Assembly (NCBI GenBank): GCA_029553505.1
Contig: JAKPKY010000139.1
Coordinates: forward strand, 1-32,604
Length of the DNA: 32,604 bases
From: Planctomycetota bacterium
GTDB taxonomy: Bacteria > Planctomycetota > Phycisphaerae > SM23-33
Direction: 5' to 3'
In this document: piece after piece, positions 31,352-32,604 of the stretch
Layout: every line of letters begins with the position of its first letter
How positions within the stretch are numbered: the first letter of the stretch is position 1
Notes under the pieces: generated by a model
Told to the model about the DNA's origin: nothing
Databases searched by the model: none
The model's input: only the letters and a program-made list of their open reading frames with translations
Program-made: the position numbers and the translations under genes

Positions 31352-32176
31352 ATGAGCGCACAGGACAAGCTGTTCGACGTTTCGGGCAAGCGCGTCGCCG
31401 TCACGGGCGGCGCGGGGATTCTCTGCGGGGAGATGGCCAAGGCGCTGGCGGCGCGCGGCGCGAAGGTCGCCCTGCTGGACTTCAACCTCGACGGCGCGAA
31501 AAAACTCGCCGACGAAATCCGCGCCGCCGGCGGGCAGGCCGTCGCCGTGCACTGCAACGTGCTGGAGAAGGACTCCGTCGAGAAGGCCTACCAGGAGACC
31601 GTCGGCGCCCTGGGCGGAGTGGACGTGCTCGTCAACGGCGCCGGGGGGAACAAGAAGGACGCCACCTGCGCGCCCCCCACCGCGTTCTTCGACCTGCCGG
31701 CCGACGCCATCCGATGGGTCTTCGACCTCAACTGCCTCGGCACCATCCTGCCCAGCCAGGTCTTCGGGCGGCACTTCGCCGAGAAATCCGCCGGCGTCAT
31801 CATCAACGTCTCGTCGATGAACGCCTTCCGCCCCCTGACGAACATCGCCGCCTATTCCGGCGCCAAGGCGGCCGTCAGCAACTTCACCCAGTGGCTGGCC
31901 GTCTACATGTGCCAGCGACATTCCACGAAAATCCGCGTCAACGCCATCGCCCCGGGGTTCTTCCTGACCGACCAGAACCGCTTCCTGCTGACCAACCCGG
32001 ACGGATCGGCCACCCCGCGCGGGAACACGATCATCACCCACACCCCCATGGGCCGCTACGGCGAGCCGGGCGAACTCGTCGGGGCGCTGGTCTGGCTGAT
32101 CTCCGACGCGGCGAAGTTCGTCACCGGGATCGTTGTCCCCATCGACGGCGGGTTCAGCGCGTTTTCGGGAGTGTAG
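31352..32176 (+). CDS. SDR-family oxidoreductase, probable D-mannonate oxidoreductase (fructuronate reductase)
   Basis: A 274-residue classical short-chain dehydrogenase. The cofactor site is VTGGAGILCGEMAKAL (GxxGIxG-like), and VNGAGGNKKD is the NNAG equivalent. The catalytic Ser is in IINVSSMNAF, and Tyr and Lys in AYSGAKAAV. IRVNAIAPGFFLTDQNR is typical of SDRs annotated as D-mannonate oxidoreductase in hexuronate loci. The reaction would be D-fructuronate + NAD(P)H to D-mannonate. Placement after uxaE supports that, as in Thermotoga. AAAAGGAAAACG precedes ATG 31352. Substrate is inferred from context, not proven. Confidence 0.9.
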   Translation: MSAQDKLFDVSGKRVAVTGGAGILCGEMAKALAARGAKVALLDFNLDGAKKLADEIRAAGGQAVAVHCNVLEKDSVEKAYQETVGALGGVDVLVNGAGGNKKDATCAPPTAFFDLPADAIRWVFDLNCLGTILPSQVFGRHFAEKSAGVIINVSSMNAFRPLTNIAAYSGAKAAVSNFTQWLAVYMCQRHSTKIRVNAIAPGFFLTDQNRFLLTNPDGSATPRGNTIITHTPMGRYGEPGELVGALVWLISDAAKFVTGIVVPIDGGFSAFSGV

Positions 32177-32413
32177 TGGATAGTGAAGAGTGGAGAGTGG
32201 TGAGTGGTGAGTGGAGAGAACGGAGCCCCGACCGTGAGGGAGGGGTCGCCGAAAGCTGCTGAGGGGAAAGGCCGAAGGGCGAAGGCCAAAGTAGAAAGCC
32301 GAAAACAAAGAATGCAGGGCGACCAGTGGTGAGTTCAGCGTGTTTATCCGCGTTTATCTGTGTTCATCCCTGCCGATTTTTAACCCATTGTCACTTGTCC
32401 CTTGTCCATTGAA
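32176..32413. repeat. Four consecutive short-period arrays
   Basis: Six 7-bp units of GTGGAGA type at 32176-32217 (starting at the SDR stop codon). Six 7-bp units of AAGGCCG type at 32268-32309. Three 10-bp units of GTTTATCTGT type at 32342-32371. Four 7-bp units of CTTGTCC-like type at 32386-32413. These make up most of the 252-bp gap between the SDR gene and the last gene; no other signal is seen there. Confidence 0.85.
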
Positions 32414-32428
32414 AATCAGGAGCGTGTG

Positions 32429-32604
32429 ATGTCGGAACATGTGGAAACATTGAAGGGTTTCGCGAAGACGAAGGACTTTTTCATCGGCATCGACTCGGAC
32501 GGATGCGCGTTCGACACGATGGAGATCAAGCACAAGGAGTGCTTCATCCCGAACATCATCAACTCCTGGGGCCTCCAGCCGGTCTCCAAGTTCGCGCGGG
32601 CGGC
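32429..32604 (+). CDS. HAD-superfamily hydrolase, 5' part only
   Basis: The gene runs off the window after about 58 residues. Motif I is FFIGIDSDGCAFDTME, with Asp22 as likely nucleophile and Asp24 as acid/base; the second Asp is followed by Gly-Cys as in phosphatase-like HADs. The cap domain begins at KHKECFIPNIINSWG. AGGAG lies 8 bp before ATG 32429; GTG codons at 32424 and 32426 are close but less well placed. It follows the SDR gene after the repeat-filled gap and may belong to the same hexuronate or sugar-acid cluster. Its substrate cannot be told from this fragment. Confidence 0.8.
   Translation, partial: MSEHVETLKGFAKTKDFFIGIDSDGCAFDTMEIKHKECFIPNIINSWGLQPVSKFARA

Noticed and set aside
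32176..32413. Possible CRISPR array
   Set aside because: Units are 7-10 bp and contiguous, with no spacers and no cas genes nearby.

Overview
The window is high-GC bacterial chromosome, densely coded on both strands. The gene set suggests an uncultured planctomycete, probably Phycisphaerae-like. Pointers are a Minf_1886-type protein, a HYExAFE-type protein, a DUF2723-like membrane glycosyltransferase, a split glycine decarboxylase (GcvPA/GcvPB), and gaps between genes filled with short-period repeats. This placement rests on family recognition only; there is no rRNA in the window.

Layout. (1) 1-3505, plus strand: end of a surface-polysaccharide locus (partial NAD-sugar epimerase, monotopic phosphoglycosyl transferase, ATP-grasp ligase, HAD phosphatase), then a lower-GC hicAB toxin-antitoxin pair. 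(2) 3536-5178, minus: flavodoxin and a mutarotase-like protein in a 4-nt overlapping pair. (3) 5457-9034, plus: metG, Minf_1886 protein, a 55-aa membrane protein, a lipoprotein amidase, and a 71-aa protein ending in a clear intrinsic terminator. (4) 9374-10927, plus: polytopic membrane protein with a VanZ-like C-terminus. (5) 10937-15232, minus: complete glycine cleavage operon gcvT-gcvH-gcvPA-gcvPB. (6) 15537-17255, plus: ATP sulfurylase-APS kinase fusion. (7) 17292-22217, minus: CapD/FlaA1-type nucleotide-sugar dehydratase, secreted TPR protein, DUF2723-like glycosyltransferase. (8) 22305-22390: tRNA-Leu(UAA). (9) 22419-24877, minus: possible 51-aa membrane peptide, bioB, and three small exported proteins, two of which look like tandem paralogues. 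(10) 25131-27852, minus: HYExAFE protein, hisS, YkgJ-type cysteine-cluster protein, TM1266-like ACT-fold protein. (11) 28276-32604, plus: gnd, tagaturonate epimerase (uxaE-like), SDR oxidoreductase and the start of a HAD hydrolase. This last set resembles the hexuronate catabolic locus of Thermotoga.

The most unusual feature is not a gene. Many non-coding gaps carry short degenerate tandem arrays of constant period (mostly 7 bp, also 9 and 10 bp) whose unit sequence differs from gap to gap; some are paired as inverted arms. A second class is twin-hairpin elements of about 75-110 bp, two of which (23789-23862 and 31259-31332) are near copies that can also refold into one long stem. No CRISPR array, transposase, phage gene or riboswitch was recognised.
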